DNA of 64,000 bases from Lactuca virosa (GCA_928212115.1 CAKMRJ010005523.1:250064184-250128183), one strand, 5' to 3'; positions 22,209 to 34,665 are shown, counted from the stretch's first letter. Notes: generated from the letters alone by a model not told the origin. Numbers and translations are program-made.

Positions 22209-23793
22209 CCGGTCTTTGCAGGTATGCTTCATTTACGTTTTATTGAAAAGTATTAGGATTTGGGTGATTTAGTCCTGTGCGGCCCATAGGATTGCCTCCT
22301 ACGCAACGCGTTGGAGGAAAGCTAGACACGGGACTTAAATGCTCTATGTTGGGCACAGAGCTGGTTACGCAGAGCGTAGCCGTGTGTTTGCAAAACCCTA
22401 ATTTTCGGGGTTGTGAGCCATATATAAGGTTTCAAGCCCCTTTAGAGCCTTCTTATTATCAGCCTCCACCCCTTGTTGCACACCTCTCGAAACCCTAATT
22501 ACCTTGAGTGATATTTGAGGTATCTGTGTGTTATTTTGGTGCACTTTGTAGAAGGAAGTCCTCATTGTTGAAGACTTAGAGTGCTCAAGCTTGTGGATCT
22601 AGGATCTTTTGGCTCTCATTCATATCCAGTAGGTAAAAAGTTTACACCTTTATGATTCCTTTGTTAGATCTAATTAGGTTCTTCAAGTTTATACCCTTTT
22701 GTCCCATTACTTTGGTCCATTTGAGTATTAGCTACTCTAGACCTTGTAGGGTGCATTTCCAGGCGTATTTGAGGGTGTTAAGTCATAAAAATAGGATATT
22801 GGCTATTTCCAACCATCCATGCATGAGTTTTTGGACTTTAGAAGTTGTGATGAGATTAGGGTTTGCCATTGAGCCCTTGTAAGCCATGAAAATACATCAG
22901 CTCCCTACGCATGGCGTAAATCAGGCTACGCAACACGTACCCTCCTTTCTGCCCATTTTATTAACATATGCTCTACGCGGGGCTTAAGGCATCTTGTACA
23001 CTTGGCGTAGGTCAACTAGAAGTTGACCGTTAACTTTGACCAAGTTTGACTTTAGGTCAAATGGAGTAATTTGAGTGGTAGATTGAGGCTTGGTACATGT
23101 TTGTTATACAGTTGACCTTTAGAGCTGGTATTTGGAGCAATGATCAGTTCAACTATATTCTAGACTTTGAGGTGAGTTTTCCTCACTATACTCGTGGGTA
23201 GAATGCATCAATGTTGGCCCACTATATTGTGTTATGTATCCTTGTATATAGGATGTTGTTGTGCTCTAGTGATCTGTTGGATTGGTAGAACTGTGTAATT
23301 GCCTGTGCTAGTTTGTTACTTGTTTATATGCATATGTCGACATATTGTGGCTGGGTTGAGGCGGCCCTTCTTTGTGTTGAAGGCCAAGATACTCAGGTGG
23401 TCCAGTTGATACTATTGGCCTAAGGGAGCAGTCCATCTTATGTTGTAAGCTTGGGAGCGGTCCAACTTATAGTTAAAGGCTTGATGGCGGTCCAGGCTTG
23501 TGATGTAGGCCTTGTTTGTGTGCATTGTATGCGTTTTTCTCTATGGGGTATTTTGGGGGAAATCACTAAGCTTTGGCTTACAGGTGGTGATTTCATGGTT
23601 TCAAGTACATCAGATGATTGGGGCAAGGAGAAGGCGTGATTGTACATATCATCCTGGGATTTATGCTGAGAGATGTTTTTGGATACTCAGATTTTTATGA
23701 TTATGTTTGGAGACAAGGTTCTGTATAACTTATGGTTTATGACAATGGTTCCTGAATAATAAAAATTTTTAGCATGATTTCTAGGACATTACA
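22209..23793 (+). repeat. GyA 5' LTR, 5'-truncated
   Basis: The 3' end TAGGACATTACA is followed by a PBS. The expected TGTAAC start is missing. S1 and AT-rich DNA lie to the left, so the LTR start has been lost and the left limit given is a lower bound. It contains the palindrome CTACGC-N3-GCGTAG (about 22364-22380) and relatives, AAACCCTAA before a TATA box (TATATAAGG, 22421-22429), and a donor-like AG/GTAAAAAG at 22631-22640. Confidence 0.8.
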
Positions 23794-24600
23794 AGTTGGT
23801 ATCAGAGCCCTAGTTTGAGAGAATTGGATGAACATTCGTATGATTCCAGACTCAAACTAAGGATATGCAAAATAATTTTAAAAAACTACTCTAAAATGAT
23901 CAACGAGGAGGATGCGATGTGTACAATCAGTCGGAGCCAAGGAACGAATTCCCCAAGACACCCACGCTTGTTTTGTGTATTGATGATATGATATAATTGC
24001 ATGCTAGTTGGTAGGCTAGGGATCTTCAGGAATTGCATGATAGAATTACCTAATTTATGATGCCCGATAGCCTAGGAGAATTTCTTGATATGCTAGATGG
24101 AACAAACATTATTACTGTGGTTGCTTAGTGTGTGCATCATAGTTGTACATAACTAAACTTTTATAGCCTGATAATGTTTGATTTATCCTTATTTCCCGTT
24201 CCTCGTCTGTTGTTGTCTTAGGGTAGAATCCATTATTTGACTGTCAATTGAATCTAGTGTTATGTATTATTAGCATACACGAGCGGCTGCAAGGTTAGTG
24301 GAAGTTTCATGAGTGAGTGTGGTTGTAGAGGGACAACATAAGGAATTATTAGCCACTTTTGAGAGGGTGAGTATAAGATGTATGTGTATCCTAGTAGTTT
24401 GGCCATGGTGGTTAGGTGGTTCGTGACGATCCTTTGAGACAAATACGGGTAGGTGTGGAAGGTAGTATGGGTCTGTACTACTAGAAGCACGGGACTCATA
24501 TACGTATCAAGGAAGTCAGTAACATAGAGGATTTATTGATTCCATAATGTTGTAGCAGTATGATTTTTGGCTTTTCTGATGTAATTTGGTTTGTTTTTAG
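22633..24600 (+). other. GyA predicted leader intron
   Basis: The donor CAGTAG/GTAAAAAG lies in the LTR about 210 bp after the TATA box. The acceptor TTTGTTTTTAG/TATGGCG abuts the gag ATG. The PBS lies inside. The prediction is from sequence words only. Confidence 0.5.
23797..23810 (+). other. GyA primer-binding site
   Basis: TGGTATCAGAGCCC, three bases after the LTR end. Confidence 0.92.
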
Positions 24601-24601
24601 T
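23811..24601 (+). other. GyA untranslated leader
   Basis: About 790 bp with no coding signal. At about 24440-24510 it carries the word GGTAGTATGGGTCTGTACTACT, interrupted in other leaders, shared with Gy1 and GyB. It ends in a splice-acceptor-like pyrimidine tract. Confidence 0.6.
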
Positions 24602-25090
24602 ATGGCGATCACTAGAGGTTCGAGATCATGAGTTGAAGTCCCAAGGAAGCCAGGATTGACTGATGATGAGATTCATGATATGATCACCACCTAGGTGACC
24701 ATAACGGTTAAAGAGGAGATCCGGAGGAATGAGGGGCCTCACTTGTGGAAAGTGACGGAAGATGAATGAGGGAGCATGTCGATTAGCTACTGGGTGCCAC
24801 AAATGTGGCAAGGAGGGGAATTTCATGAGGGATTGTCGTCCGCAGGATCCACTATCGAATACCAGGATTTGTTACCACTATGATCAGGTTGGCCATGTGA
24901 AGGTCAACTGTCCCTTGCTCGCCGCTAGACCAGTGCATGTACCAACACCAACCATTTTTCGGATCACATATGGACACCATGGGAGGGCCGAGGCCCCAAA
25001 GGACAATGTTGCGCCTGACGTCGTTACTGGTATGTTTTCATTTATTATTCTGTCAATTTATTTCCTGTATGCCTATGATTATATTTCTGC
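24602..25090 (+). pseudogene. GyA gag, internally deleted
   Basis: It starts at ATGGCGATCACTAGAGG (MAITRGSRS-like, as in Gy1 MVTRRF). After about 50 codons of the N-terminal region it jumps straight to the nucleocapsid, so most of the capsid region present in Gy1 is missing. Two knuckles are readable: CHKCGKEGNFMRDC, where the His is replaced by Asn, and CYHYDQVGHVKVNC, where the second Cys is Tyr. Both would be poor zinc binders. Several stops are present. Confidence 0.82.
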
Positions 25091-25491
25091 TAGGTACATT
25101 CTTAGTGAATTCCTTTCCTGCTCTTGTGCTTTTTAACTCGAGTGTGAATCGTTCCTTTGTGTCATAGTCCTTTAGAAGGAGTTTTGATATGACCCTTGGG
25201 GATTTGGAGTTTCCGTTGTGAGTTTCCATTGACAACAAACACATGGTATCTACTTCGAGTGTTTTTCGGGATTGTACTATGGAGATATTCGGGGTGTCTT
25301 ACCCGATATACTTGATTCGCATCCCTATGGGGGATGTGTGCATGGTTGTAGGAATGATTTGGTTGAGCAGATTTGGAGCCATGATTGATTGTGAGTGATA
25401 GTTGGTGGTAGTTTGAAACCCAAGTGAGGGAGAAACTGGCTATTTATGGTGAGGGTACCATGGTTGGTTCAGCTTTTTGTTCAACTGCCAG
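25091..25491 (+). pseudogene. GyA protease, broken
   Basis: LVLFNSSVNRSFVS corresponds to LVLFDSGANRSFVS of intact relatives, so the catalytic Asp-Ser-Gly reads Asn-Ser-Ser. A stop follows. Farther on, FGVSYPIYLIRIPMGDVCMVVGM is the usual second half. S2 inserts at 25492. Confidence 0.82.
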
Positions 25492-26070
25492 TGTGACATC
25501 CCCAATTTCATGCCCAGAAAAGACCGATTTGTTTATACTTATTGAAAAATCAGAGTATCCTTTTTGAGGAATATCATTGCGGAATTTGTTCCCAGAAAAC
25601 ATGATAATGATATTATCAAAGCATTTCCGAAGAAATGTATTTTATTTATATTAAAACATTGGGATATCATTGTTAATTCAGAAACATAAGCATAACGAAA
25701 TATTACAAGCGTTACAGTAATTAAACTAGTGGCCTAATACTCATTGAATCTCACAGTAGAATATATCTTTAATATAACTACCTGTGATACAACAAAATGA
25801 GTGGGTCAGCTTGGGAAACCTGGTGTGTACATATGGTTTTCAACACACAATAATATAATTAATATGTTTAATCATCAAAAAATTAACCGAATTTCTCATC
25901 CCCATTATCTTTTTTATTCTTAAGAATATACCCGAAGGATCATCTATGCTGATAGTACTAGTTCATGGATTCCTCCATGATACTTGTCAGTAGGTATTCT
26001 TCTATATTTATTCCTACGGATTTTTCCTAAGGAACAGGCACGAAGTCCATCGCTTCCATGGTTTATTTAA

Positions 26071-26250
26071 TAGGAATTATGTCCATAGTTGCCAATGTTA
26101 TCTATTAGGAACTAAGTCCATAGTTTCCAATGTTTATCTAATAGACACTAAGTCCATAGCTGCCAGTATATATATCTAATAAGCACTAAGTCCATGGCTG
26201 CTAGTGTACATCTAATAGGCACTAAGTCCACAGTTGTCAATGTTTATCTT
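26071..26250. repeat. Tandem repeat in S2, about 38-bp unit
   Basis: About five units containing ACTAAGTCCATAG and TTTATCTAATAG-like words. Confidence 0.8.
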
Positions 26251-27439
26251 CTTTATTGACATCATTAGTTTAGGGAGTCCACCCACAATACATGTCAATG
26301 GGTTTTTTAGAGTACATCTGATGAACACATGGTTCACAAATACCTACAGGTTGCGAGCCTGATTGAGTTCCACTACGATGTCTAGAATAGTCTGTGGTTG
26401 TCATCTATACTCTGCTAGATGACATCATCTTTAAAGTCAAGGCCTCTCATCATCTATTTCATCTTTCGTGTTTCATCGTCTATTTCATCTTTGGTCTCTC
26501 ATCATCTATATCAACTTTCATCTACCCATCTTTACCCAATATATTTATAGGTATAAAAATACATATACAGTTTAAATCAAGTAAAACATGTATGAATCGT
26601 TCATCTAGCATAGATATCAGGAACACAAATAATAGGCACATATAGCATGTATTTATATTAAATACTTCATATCTATGTGTAAGATGAAAGTAACTATGCA
26701 CTCACTTGTTAAAGCGACGACTCAAAATTCGGACAGTGCTTCGCTTCTAGCAACTGTCTTTTCCTTTTATGTAACCTAGTATTATTATCACTAAGTCTTA
26801 GTCTAATATTTATTGTGACTAATTATTAGTTTGGATTCATCATTAATTCAGATTCTACTAATCTATAGCTGATAAGGGACAACAAGGTAGGATCATATCG
26901 GAGGTAGGGTCCGTTTGGTATACAAAGTATACTGTTTGGAAATCACACTATAAACACCTCACTAAATCCAGCCTAGACATCATCTCTGTAAGCAGATCAA
27001 TCGGTATAACGACTTGGAATCATTGATAAATCTTGTTTATAGGTTCATAATAATGCTAATGAACTTAAACATAAGTTATACTTAACGCACGGTAAGCATA
27101 ACTCAGCTTACACATGGTTTAGCGAGAAATTGGACTCTACGCGGGCAAAAATTCTAAACCGAAAGCTCTATTTCTCGGGGCTTTCTGACGCTCCAGAGCT
27201 ACGCTACGAACACTTAGGAAGTGCTAGAGAAAGGTCTTGGGACCTTGGGGGTGTGGGAGAGAATAGAATGGAAAGGTGTGGAGAAATGAGTGAAATTTGG
27301 CTCTATTTATAGGCTGCCCAGGGGCCTCTCACTTTATGATACATGTCTCTCACATCGTGAGCATGCGTAGGCACCAAGGCTTTGCCTCTGGTGCTGACAT
27401 GTGGCACCGGACGCAGGTAAACCTGCATATATATAAAAA

Positions 27440-27967
27440 TTCATAACTTTCTAATATGAGCTCCATTTTGACGTTCTTTATATCCACGCATAGGTATTTT
27501 TGAGTACTACAACTTTTATTTTGACCCGATTAGCTAATTCTTGACCGATCTTAAATTTAACAGTCTGAGAAGATTACACTGCCAATAACCGTGTAGAATT
27601 CATAACTTCTACATACGAACTCCGTTTTCGACTGTCTTTTTATCGTTGAACTCCTATTAATGAGATCTTCAATTCTCATTTAGATCATTTTGGCTAAAAT
27701 CTAAAATTCAATTTTTGTGCCCGCACTGTTGCGTTAAAACTTCGAAAAATCATAACTTCCTCTACTTAAGTCAAATTTGGACGTTCTCTATATGCACGCT
27801 CTCATTTTAACGAATAATATGACTTTTTTTAGATTACTAAGGTTAAAAAGTAATTTATCAAAAATTTACTTTTTACGATACGTAGAGTCATGCCGGTTTA
27901 ATCATGGAACTTCGAAGAAGCATAACTTCTTCATTCGAAGTCGGATTAGCGTTCTTTTTATGTACGT
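27440..27967 (-). repeat. Four diverged ATAAAGAACG modules in S2
   Basis: On the plus strand the units start CATAACTT at about 27440, 27601, 27750 and 27922. Each runs about 45 bp to a TTCTTTATAT-like end. Spacing is about 150-170 bp. Confidence 0.75.
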
Positions 27968-28095
27968 AATCCTTGTCACATATAATATAACTTTTGTTAA
28001 GATTATTTGTCCTAAATAATTTTCTATCAAAAATTCATTTGTAATGCTTATTATCTCTAAATTGTCTAGTCGGAATCTGGGGGAGTTATAGCCAG

Positions 28096-28514
28096 GGCTC
28101 GGCCGTATCTTCAACATGGGTGTTTGGTCGACACTTAGGATGAGGGGAGATTTTTGGTTTCAGATGTGCCAATGGTCAGAGAGTTTTCAGATATATTTCC
28201 GTAGGAATTACCCGATGTGCCTCCAGTGAGGCAAGTGGAGTTCAGGATCGATATGATCCCCGGTGCGGCCTCGATTTCTAAGGAATTTTATCGCTTCGCA
28301 CCAACAGAGATGTATGAGTTGTCCTATCAGCTTCAAGAGCTGTTGGGCAAGCAGTTTATCAAACCGAGTAGTTCACCCCTGGGGATCACCGATTCTATTT
28401 GTGAAGAAGAAGGATGGGTCTCATTGTATGTGCATAGATTACCTAGAGCTGAACAAGTTGATGGTGAAGAACCGTTACCCACTCCCCTGGATTGATGATC
28501 TTATCGATCAGTTG
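28096..28514 (+). pseudogene. GyA protease-RT linker and RT start
   Basis: Reading resumes after S2: FLVSDVPMVREFSDIFP, a stop, ELPDVPPVRQVEFRIDMIPG, then LQELLGKQFIKPSSSP. After a frame change come ILFVKKKDGSHCMCIDY and PWIDDLIDQL. This matches the Gy1 RT start closely. There are stops at the linker (DT*DEG and FP*EL) and a frameshift near 28380. GyF inserts at 28515 in the DLIDQL phrase. Confidence 0.88.
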
Positions 28515-30326
28515 TGTGACATCCCCTATTTTAACGGCCAGAAAACCCCGATTTGTTTATGCTTTATTTTCAAAATCAGAGTAATCCTTTTAACAAAAAG
28601 TGTTGCGGAATTTGTTCCCATAATAATATAGATAAAAGAATTTCCGAAGAAATGTATTTTCATTGCATTACAAAACTCGGGATGTCATCGTCATTACAGA
28701 TCAAAAGCATAAACCAAAAACAACATAGGCCTTACCACATTTCTATTTATTTCTACTGGCCTGTAATCCATGAACTCTCAACTGGTCATCACAACTATGC
28801 TCTTGCGCCACTACCTGTAAACAAGAAACTAAGTGGGTCAGGCTTCGGAGCCTGGTGAGCACATAGGGTTTTCAACCCATAATAAATAAGTTTATTAATT
28901 TCATCAAATCAAACAACCCGATTACCCATTCCCGTTATCCCCACTTTACGTCCCTAAAACACCTATCATAAGGGACCTAGCATAAGGATCATCATCGGCA
29001 TGGACACTACTGTTAAGGGGATTCCTCAGCCATATATGTCCGCAAGGCAACCATGTGGGGGATAGATTACACCGGTGAACATGTCGTTCACAAACACCTA
29101 CAGGTTGCGAGCCTGCTAGCGTTCCACTGGACTTCCTAGAAAAAGTATGTGGTCGTCATCCATACTCCGCTAGATGATTGGATCAACATCAACTTCCTAG
29201 AAAAGTATGTGGTCATCACACATCAACTACTCCATCTACCCATGTTTTTTCCAACATATTTTTAGATATAAAATACATATACAACTTAAAATCATTTAAA
29301 ACATGTATAAAACGTTCATCCAGCATAGATATCAGGTAAACAGATAATATGCACACATAGCACGTAATTTATAGAAGATACTTCATATCTATGTGTAAGA
29401 TGAAAATAATATGCACTCACGTGTAGCGTGCTTTAATAGAATCTATCTAGAAACCGTCAGCAGTTTGTGATCGTCGGGCTCGGGAAGCGAAAACGGCCTT
29501 CGGAAACGAGAGAGAATGAAAGTAGAAAGTCTAATGATCCCTGGAGTCGAAATGGCTATTTATAGGCTGATTTTTGGTCTCTCACATCGTGAGAATCAAT
29601 GCTCACGCCGTGAGCCATGGTTGTATCACCTCGTAGCTTCGCCATGTGTCCCTAGCTTTGAATGGTGTCCGTTTGACTCCTCACGTCGTGAGAAATCATG
29701 CTCACGTTGTGAGTTTTGAACGTAGAATTGCCATCTACATTATAGCCTTAACAAGTGGCGTTTTGACTCCTCACGTCATGAATTTCTTGGCTCACGTCGT
29801 GAGTTCAGTCAAATTAGGGTTTCTGACACGTGTCATGCTCTCAGGCAGCTGCATCTTCAGAAGGTCATAACTTTTGCATACGAGCTCCGTTGTTTACAGT
29901 CTTTATATCCACGCGAAGGTGGAGACGTACTCTATAACTTTCATTTAGAATTATAGGGCTAAAAATTACTCTATCATAAACTCACTTTTTACGATTCTCG
30001 GTGTCGTGCTGGTTTTGTCGCGAAACTTCGACAGGTCATAACTTCTTCGTTATAACTCGGATTTTGGCGTCTTTATATCTCTAGAATCCTTATCACGACC
30101 ACTACAACTTTATTCATAGATATTGGGTTTATCTAACATTTTATTTTTGACGCTTATTTTCATTCTTAATTTATTATATCATCATAATTGAGTATAAAGC
30201 ACATAAATTCACATAATTCACATAATACTCAAATAATTCATCTTTATTACTTTAAAACTAGTTACAATGGTTGACCTAGACTATTACATCATTATTAATG
30301 CTTAGCCCAAAAACACGGGCGTTACA
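28515..30326 (-). repeat. GyF 3' LTR
   Basis: 1812 bp with ends TGTGACATCC and GGGCGTTACA on the plus strand. It contains CTCACG-N-CGTGAG palindromes at about 29580-29800, a TATA box (CTATAAATAG on the minus strand, 29556-29565) and two ATAAAG modules (29866-29915, 30037-30085). It is about 85 bp longer than the 5' LTR, partly because the 5' LTR has lost a segment between two palindromes. Confidence 0.93.
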
Positions 30327-30342
30327 ATTCTCTCCCCCTTAG
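30327..30342 (-). other. GyF polypurine tract
   Basis: The minus strand reads CTAAGGGGGAGAGAAT directly before the 3' LTR. Confidence 0.85.
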
Positions 30343-30360
30343 GATGATTCTGTCCCGGAA

Positions 30361-31725
30361 TCATGCATCAGCAAACAAATGTGGATAGCGACTCATCATG
30401 TCAGTCTCTGTTTCCCAGGTGAGGTTTGGCCCATTCGTATGTTTCCATTGCACAAGCACTAAGTCGACCATCTTGCGTCGTAGCTTCTTAGTCTTACGGT
30501 CAACAATCGCCTCCGGCTCTTCGATTAGCCTCTTATTTTCATCCATCCTTAACTCTGAAATTGAAATTATTTCGGGAACTTCTACCGTGAACTTCCTCAA
30601 ATAAAACACATGGAAAGTGTTATGAATACCATCTAGTTCTTCTGGTAGTTCTAGCTTGTAAGCTTGGTTCCCAATCCTCTGAAGAACTTTGAACGGTCCA
30701 ATGAACCTTGGACTCAACTTTCCTCTTTTTCCGAATCTTATAAGTCCCTTCCACGATGAGACTTTAAGCAAAACCGAATCTCCAACTTCGAATGTCATCA
30801 GTCGTCGCTTTTTGTCAGCATAGCTCTTTTGACGATCCTGAGCTGCTAACATCCTTTCCCTAATTACCTTCAACTTTTCAGCAGTCTGATGGACTATTTC
30901 GGGGCCCATAAACTGCTTTTCTCTAACTTCAAGCCAACATGATGGTGTGCGACACTTTTGTCCATACAAAGCTTGATAAGGTTTCATCTTGAGGCTCGAG
31001 TGGAAACTATTATTGTAGGAAAATTCTACCAAAGGTAAGTGTTCATCCCAGTTACCTTAGAATTCCAGGGTACATGCTCTTAGCATATCTTCAAGTGTTT
31101 GAATCGTTCTTTCGCTCTGACCATCAGTCTGCGGATGGTAAGTTGTACTTAAACACAACTTTGTACCCAATTCCTCTTGTAGACTCCTCCAAAACCTTGA
31201 CGTGAAACGACTATCACGATCTGATACTATCGTTAGAGGAACACCGTGAAGTCTTACAACTTCCTTCACGTAAGCATTTGCAAGCTTATCCATATACCAT
31301 TTCTCATTGGATGCTATGAAGTGTGCACTCTTAGTGAATCCATCCACGACCACCCAAATCATGTCGTGACCGTTCTTCGTTCGGGGCAATTTAGTGACAA
31401 AATCCATGGTAATGTCTTCCCATTTACCCATGGGTACATGTAAAGGTTCTAAACTCCCATATGGTTTCTGATGTTGTGCCTTAACCCTCGCACAGGTTAC
31501 ACACTCGGCCAGATACTTTGCAATATCGAGCTTCATCGTCGGCCACCAGTAGTAGGGTTTTAGATCCCTATACATTTTTGTGCTGCCGGTATGAATCGAG
31601 TACATGGTCTTGTGAGCTTCCTCCATCAAAAGATCTCTTATTCCTCCCGTCTTAGGTAGCCAAATCCTATCATGGAATACCTTCAACCCTTGATTGTTTG
31701 TATCGAACACTAACGTTTTGCCCAA
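30361..31725 (-). pseudogene. GyF integrase with chromodomain, one nonsense codon
   Basis: Two open stretches (31057-31725 and 30361-31032) are in the same frame, separated by a TAA at 31057-31059. The first holds the HHCC zinc-binding region (HKTMYSIHTGSTKMYRDL and CVTCARVK) and the core, with VVVDGFTKSAHF, VSDRDSRFTSRFW and YHPQTDGQSERT giving the D-D-E residues. The second holds VEFSYNNSFHSS, the KLSPRFIGPFKV C-terminal domain, and a chromodomain (EPEAIVDRKTKKLR, VQWKHTNGPNLTWE). Apart from the stop it looks complete, and it ends 34 bases from the LTR. Confidence 0.92.
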
Positions 31726-31728
31726 ATG

Positions 31729-32104
31729 TTATTCCTTTCGGTCATTTTTCTCTGAAGCTTCTTCTTGAGCTTTCTTGATGCTTTCTACAATCGTGGAGAC
31801 AACTTCAATTCTTAACGCTCTTGGCCTTTTCCTTTCGAGGCTCATTTTCCGACTTAAAGCATCAGCCACAACATTTTCTTTACTAGGGTGGTAAAGTATC
31901 TCACAGTCGTAATCCTTGAGCAACTCTAGCCAGCGTTGTTGTCTCATGTTAAATTCCTTCTGATTCAAGAGATACCGAAGACTCTTATGATCAATGCAAA
32001 GTTTGCACTTTGTGCCGTAAAGATAATGCCTCTGTATCTTTAAGGCAAATACTACCGCTTCCAACTCCAGATCACGACCGGGGTAGTTCTTTTTGTGTTC
32101 TTTC
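31729..32104 (-). pseudogene. GyF RNase H, C-terminal half
   Basis: RDLELEAVVFALKIQRHYLYG, CIDHKSLRYLLNQKEFNMRQ and NVVADALSRK are the second half of gypsy RNase H with its Glu and two Asp residues. S3 splits the domain at HEK-NYP, just after the RQLK phrase. It ends in a TAA at 31729-31731 before the integrase linker. Confidence 0.9.
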
Positions 32105-32340
32105 TGTAACGCCCGTGTTTCTAGGCTAGGCATTAATATTGACATAATGGTCTAGGTTAACCTTTGTAACTCATTTAGAATAAATGAAAAGGAATTATGT
32201 GAATTTTATGTGAATTATGTGTTTTATGCTTAATTATTAGGGTTTAATTAATTAAGAATAAAAATGAGCGTCAAAATTAAATATTAGATAAAGCCGATAT
32301 CTATTAAGAAACTTGTAGTGGGCGTGACAAGGATTACGGA

Positions 32341-32875
32341 TATATAAAGAATGCCGAAATCTGAGTTATAACGAAGAAGTTATGACCTATCGAAGTTTCG
32401 CGACAAAACCGGCACGGGGCCGAATGTCGTAAAAAGTGAGTTTTTGATAAACTACTTTTTAGCCTTAGTGATCTAAACGAAACTTGTAGTGTTCGTTAAA
32501 CCGAGAGTAGGTATAAAAAGAACGCCCAAATCTGACTTCGTATGAGGAAGTTATGATTTTTCGAAGTTTCAGCTTAGCAGTAGACAGCTAAAAACTCGAA
32601 TTTTAGATCGACTGATTTTTAGCCGACACGACCTAAACAAGAATCGAAGGTCTCGTCATTAGTAGCACAACGGTAAAAAGTCTGACGGAAACGGACGTCG
32701 GATGAAGAAGTTATGAATTTTTAACGGATTTCCTGTCCCGGTCTGTTAAAAATAATAATATAAAAATTAAAGTCAAAATTACCCGACAAAGTCTAAACGA
32801 AAGTTGTAGAGCGTAACTTTACCTACGCGTGCATATAAAGAACGTCAAAAACGGAGCTCGTATGCGAAAGTTATG
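32341..32875 (+). repeat. Four ATAAAGAACG modules in S3
   Basis: Units at 32341-32384, 32511-32555, 32671-32715 and 32831-32875. Each begins with an ATAAAGAACG-like word and ends in AAGTTATG, with a period of about 155-170 bp. Confidence 0.8.
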
Positions 32876-34183
32876 GATTTTTGAAGTTTTTGCACAAAAA
32901 TCGAGAAATTTCGCATAGGTGGCTTCGGTCACGTCACCCTCGCTTAAATCGCGCCACGTGTCCGAAATCTGCTGAGTCACCGAGGTCAGCTGGCGAGACG
33001 TGTTGCCTTCCCTCGCATCCGAAGCTGCGGTTCACTAAGAATCTGACGCGTACCCACTTCTGACGTGTCCGAGCCTCGCAGGAAGCGCCACGACCGAACC
33101 CTCGTACCATAGCCCTCGGTCCAATCAGAAGGTGACACCAGGACCCTCGCACGTGCGAGCCATCTGCGTGCCTTCGCCTCCTGCTTCCGCGTGTCTTCGC
33201 TGCTGACTCAGCCTTCTTAGCCGACTTCGGACCTCGCCAATAAATAGAAGGCATGCGAGCCTTCCCGGGTAATTTTGGGGAAATTGCCCATTTTTACCCC
33301 CTTTTCAATATTTTAGCCATTTTCGCTTCCCCCGATGCCCCAAGATCATTTCCAACGCCCGGAACACGTCCCGGAGTGCCCGAGAAGCCCGGGAAATTTA
33401 TTTTTTCGGTTTCGAAGCCCGACCCTCGCAGATCCCGGTTTCTCAATAAAACTCCCGGTTTTATTAGAAACGATCGTTTTAGGAAACGAATTGCTGCCCG
33501 ATTTTCATTAAATCAGGTGAGTGTATAGTCACTTTCACCTTACACATAGATATGAAGTATTTACCTTAAAATACGTGCTATGTGTAAATATATTAATTGT
33601 TTATTTGAAGTGACTGTTGAATTGATGTTTTATACAAGTTTTAAACTGTATATATATATATTTTTATCTACAAATATGTTGGGTAAAACATGGGTAGATG
33701 AATTAGGTGATGTGTGATGAAATAAAAGTGATGAGAGGTATCGATGTTTAAGATGATCTAGTCATCTAGCAGAGTATAGACAACGGCCACAGACTATTTT
33801 AGATAGACCAGTGGAACGTTAGTAGACTTGTAATCGGTACGTATGTTTGAACTATGTGTTCATCCATTAGTTCTTCCTTTTGACACTATTACGTGTCGGG
33901 GTACGGGAGCGTACGGGAGTACTTTATCAGTATTTTCCCTATACTTTTATTTGGAAGAGCTTTGGAGTCTTTGTTCTTTTATGAAGTGATCGGACTAGCT
34001 TCATAAGTTAGTGATATAGATCATGAGTTAAATAGTGGGTGTGTGATGAAAGGTGAGTTGGATAGATAAAGATGATCAGTGATATAGATCATGAGTTGAG
34101 ATTGAGTGGTGAAATATGGGAAAAGCTTTTACCCAGATGTTGGCGTGAGTGGTGCAATATGAGAAAAGCCCTTACCCAACGTT

Positions 34184-34428
34184 GACCCCCGTCATTCAGC
34201 AGAGTAGGGATGACAACCATGGACTGTTCTAGACGGTCTGCGGAACACTAGCAGGCTCGCAACCTGTAGGTGTTAATGGACTTGAGTGTTCATTCGCTGT
34301 ACTCTAAGACCCCCGTCATTCAGCAGAGTATGGATGACAACCATGGACTGTTTTGACGGTCTGTGGAACACTAGCCGGCTCGTAACCTGTAGGTGTTAAT
34401 GGACTTAAGTGTTCATTCGTTGTACTCT
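34184..34428 (+). repeat. Direct repeat in S3, 124 bp x 2
   Basis: Two nearly identical copies starting GACCCCCGTCATTCAGCAG at 34184 and 34308. Confidence 0.9.
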
Positions 34429-34496
34429 ATTCCCCTCATGAGTGCCTTTAGGGCAAGTAAGGTTGGGGAAAACCCCTTAAGTATGTTCATCAGCTG

Positions 34497-34665
34497 TATG
34501 GAAAACCCATTGACATGTATTGCGGGGGGGGGGGGGGGACTCCCATAGGAAATACCGTCGATGAATAAGAGCTATGTACTTAGTATATGGAAAACCCATT
34601 GACATGTATTGCGGGGGGAACTCCCGTGGGAAATATCGTCGATGAATAAGAGCTATGGACTAGCA
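34497..34665 (+). repeat. Second direct repeat in S3 with a G15 run
   Basis: Two copies starting ATGGAAAACCCATTGACATG. The first has a 15-G run at 34524-34538 where the second has six, a likely slippage or assembly-sensitive site. Confidence 0.85.

Larger units (their letters stand above)
25492..28090 (-). mobile_element. S2: solo LTR of the GyF family, minus orientation
   Basis: 2599 bp. On the plus strand it begins TGTGACATCCCC and ends GAGTTATA, a decayed GTTACA. It is flanked by the exact duplication GCCAG (25487-25491, 28091-28095). It matches S3 and the GyF LTRs in inverted or direct order. In LTR orientation it has a TATA box CTATAAATAG (about 27302-27312) and four tandem modules ending in GAAGTTATG (27440-27967). 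No coding region is present. Confidence 0.9.

Noticed and set aside
20142..23793. S1 and the GyA LTR as an LTR pair of one element
   Set aside because: They differ in sequence and palindrome type, there is no internal region between them, and S1 has its own exact 5-bp duplication.
24260..24499. 79-codon minus-strand ORF in the GyA leader
   Set aside because: It is antisense to the leader and has no recognisable domain.
27130..27312. 60-codon ORF in S2
   Set aside because: It lies in the solo LTR near its TATA box, with no motif.
32881..33528. GC-rich ORFs (60-106 codons) as host gene exons
   Set aside because: They lie wholly within solo LTR S3, are low in recognisable motifs, and have no partner exons.
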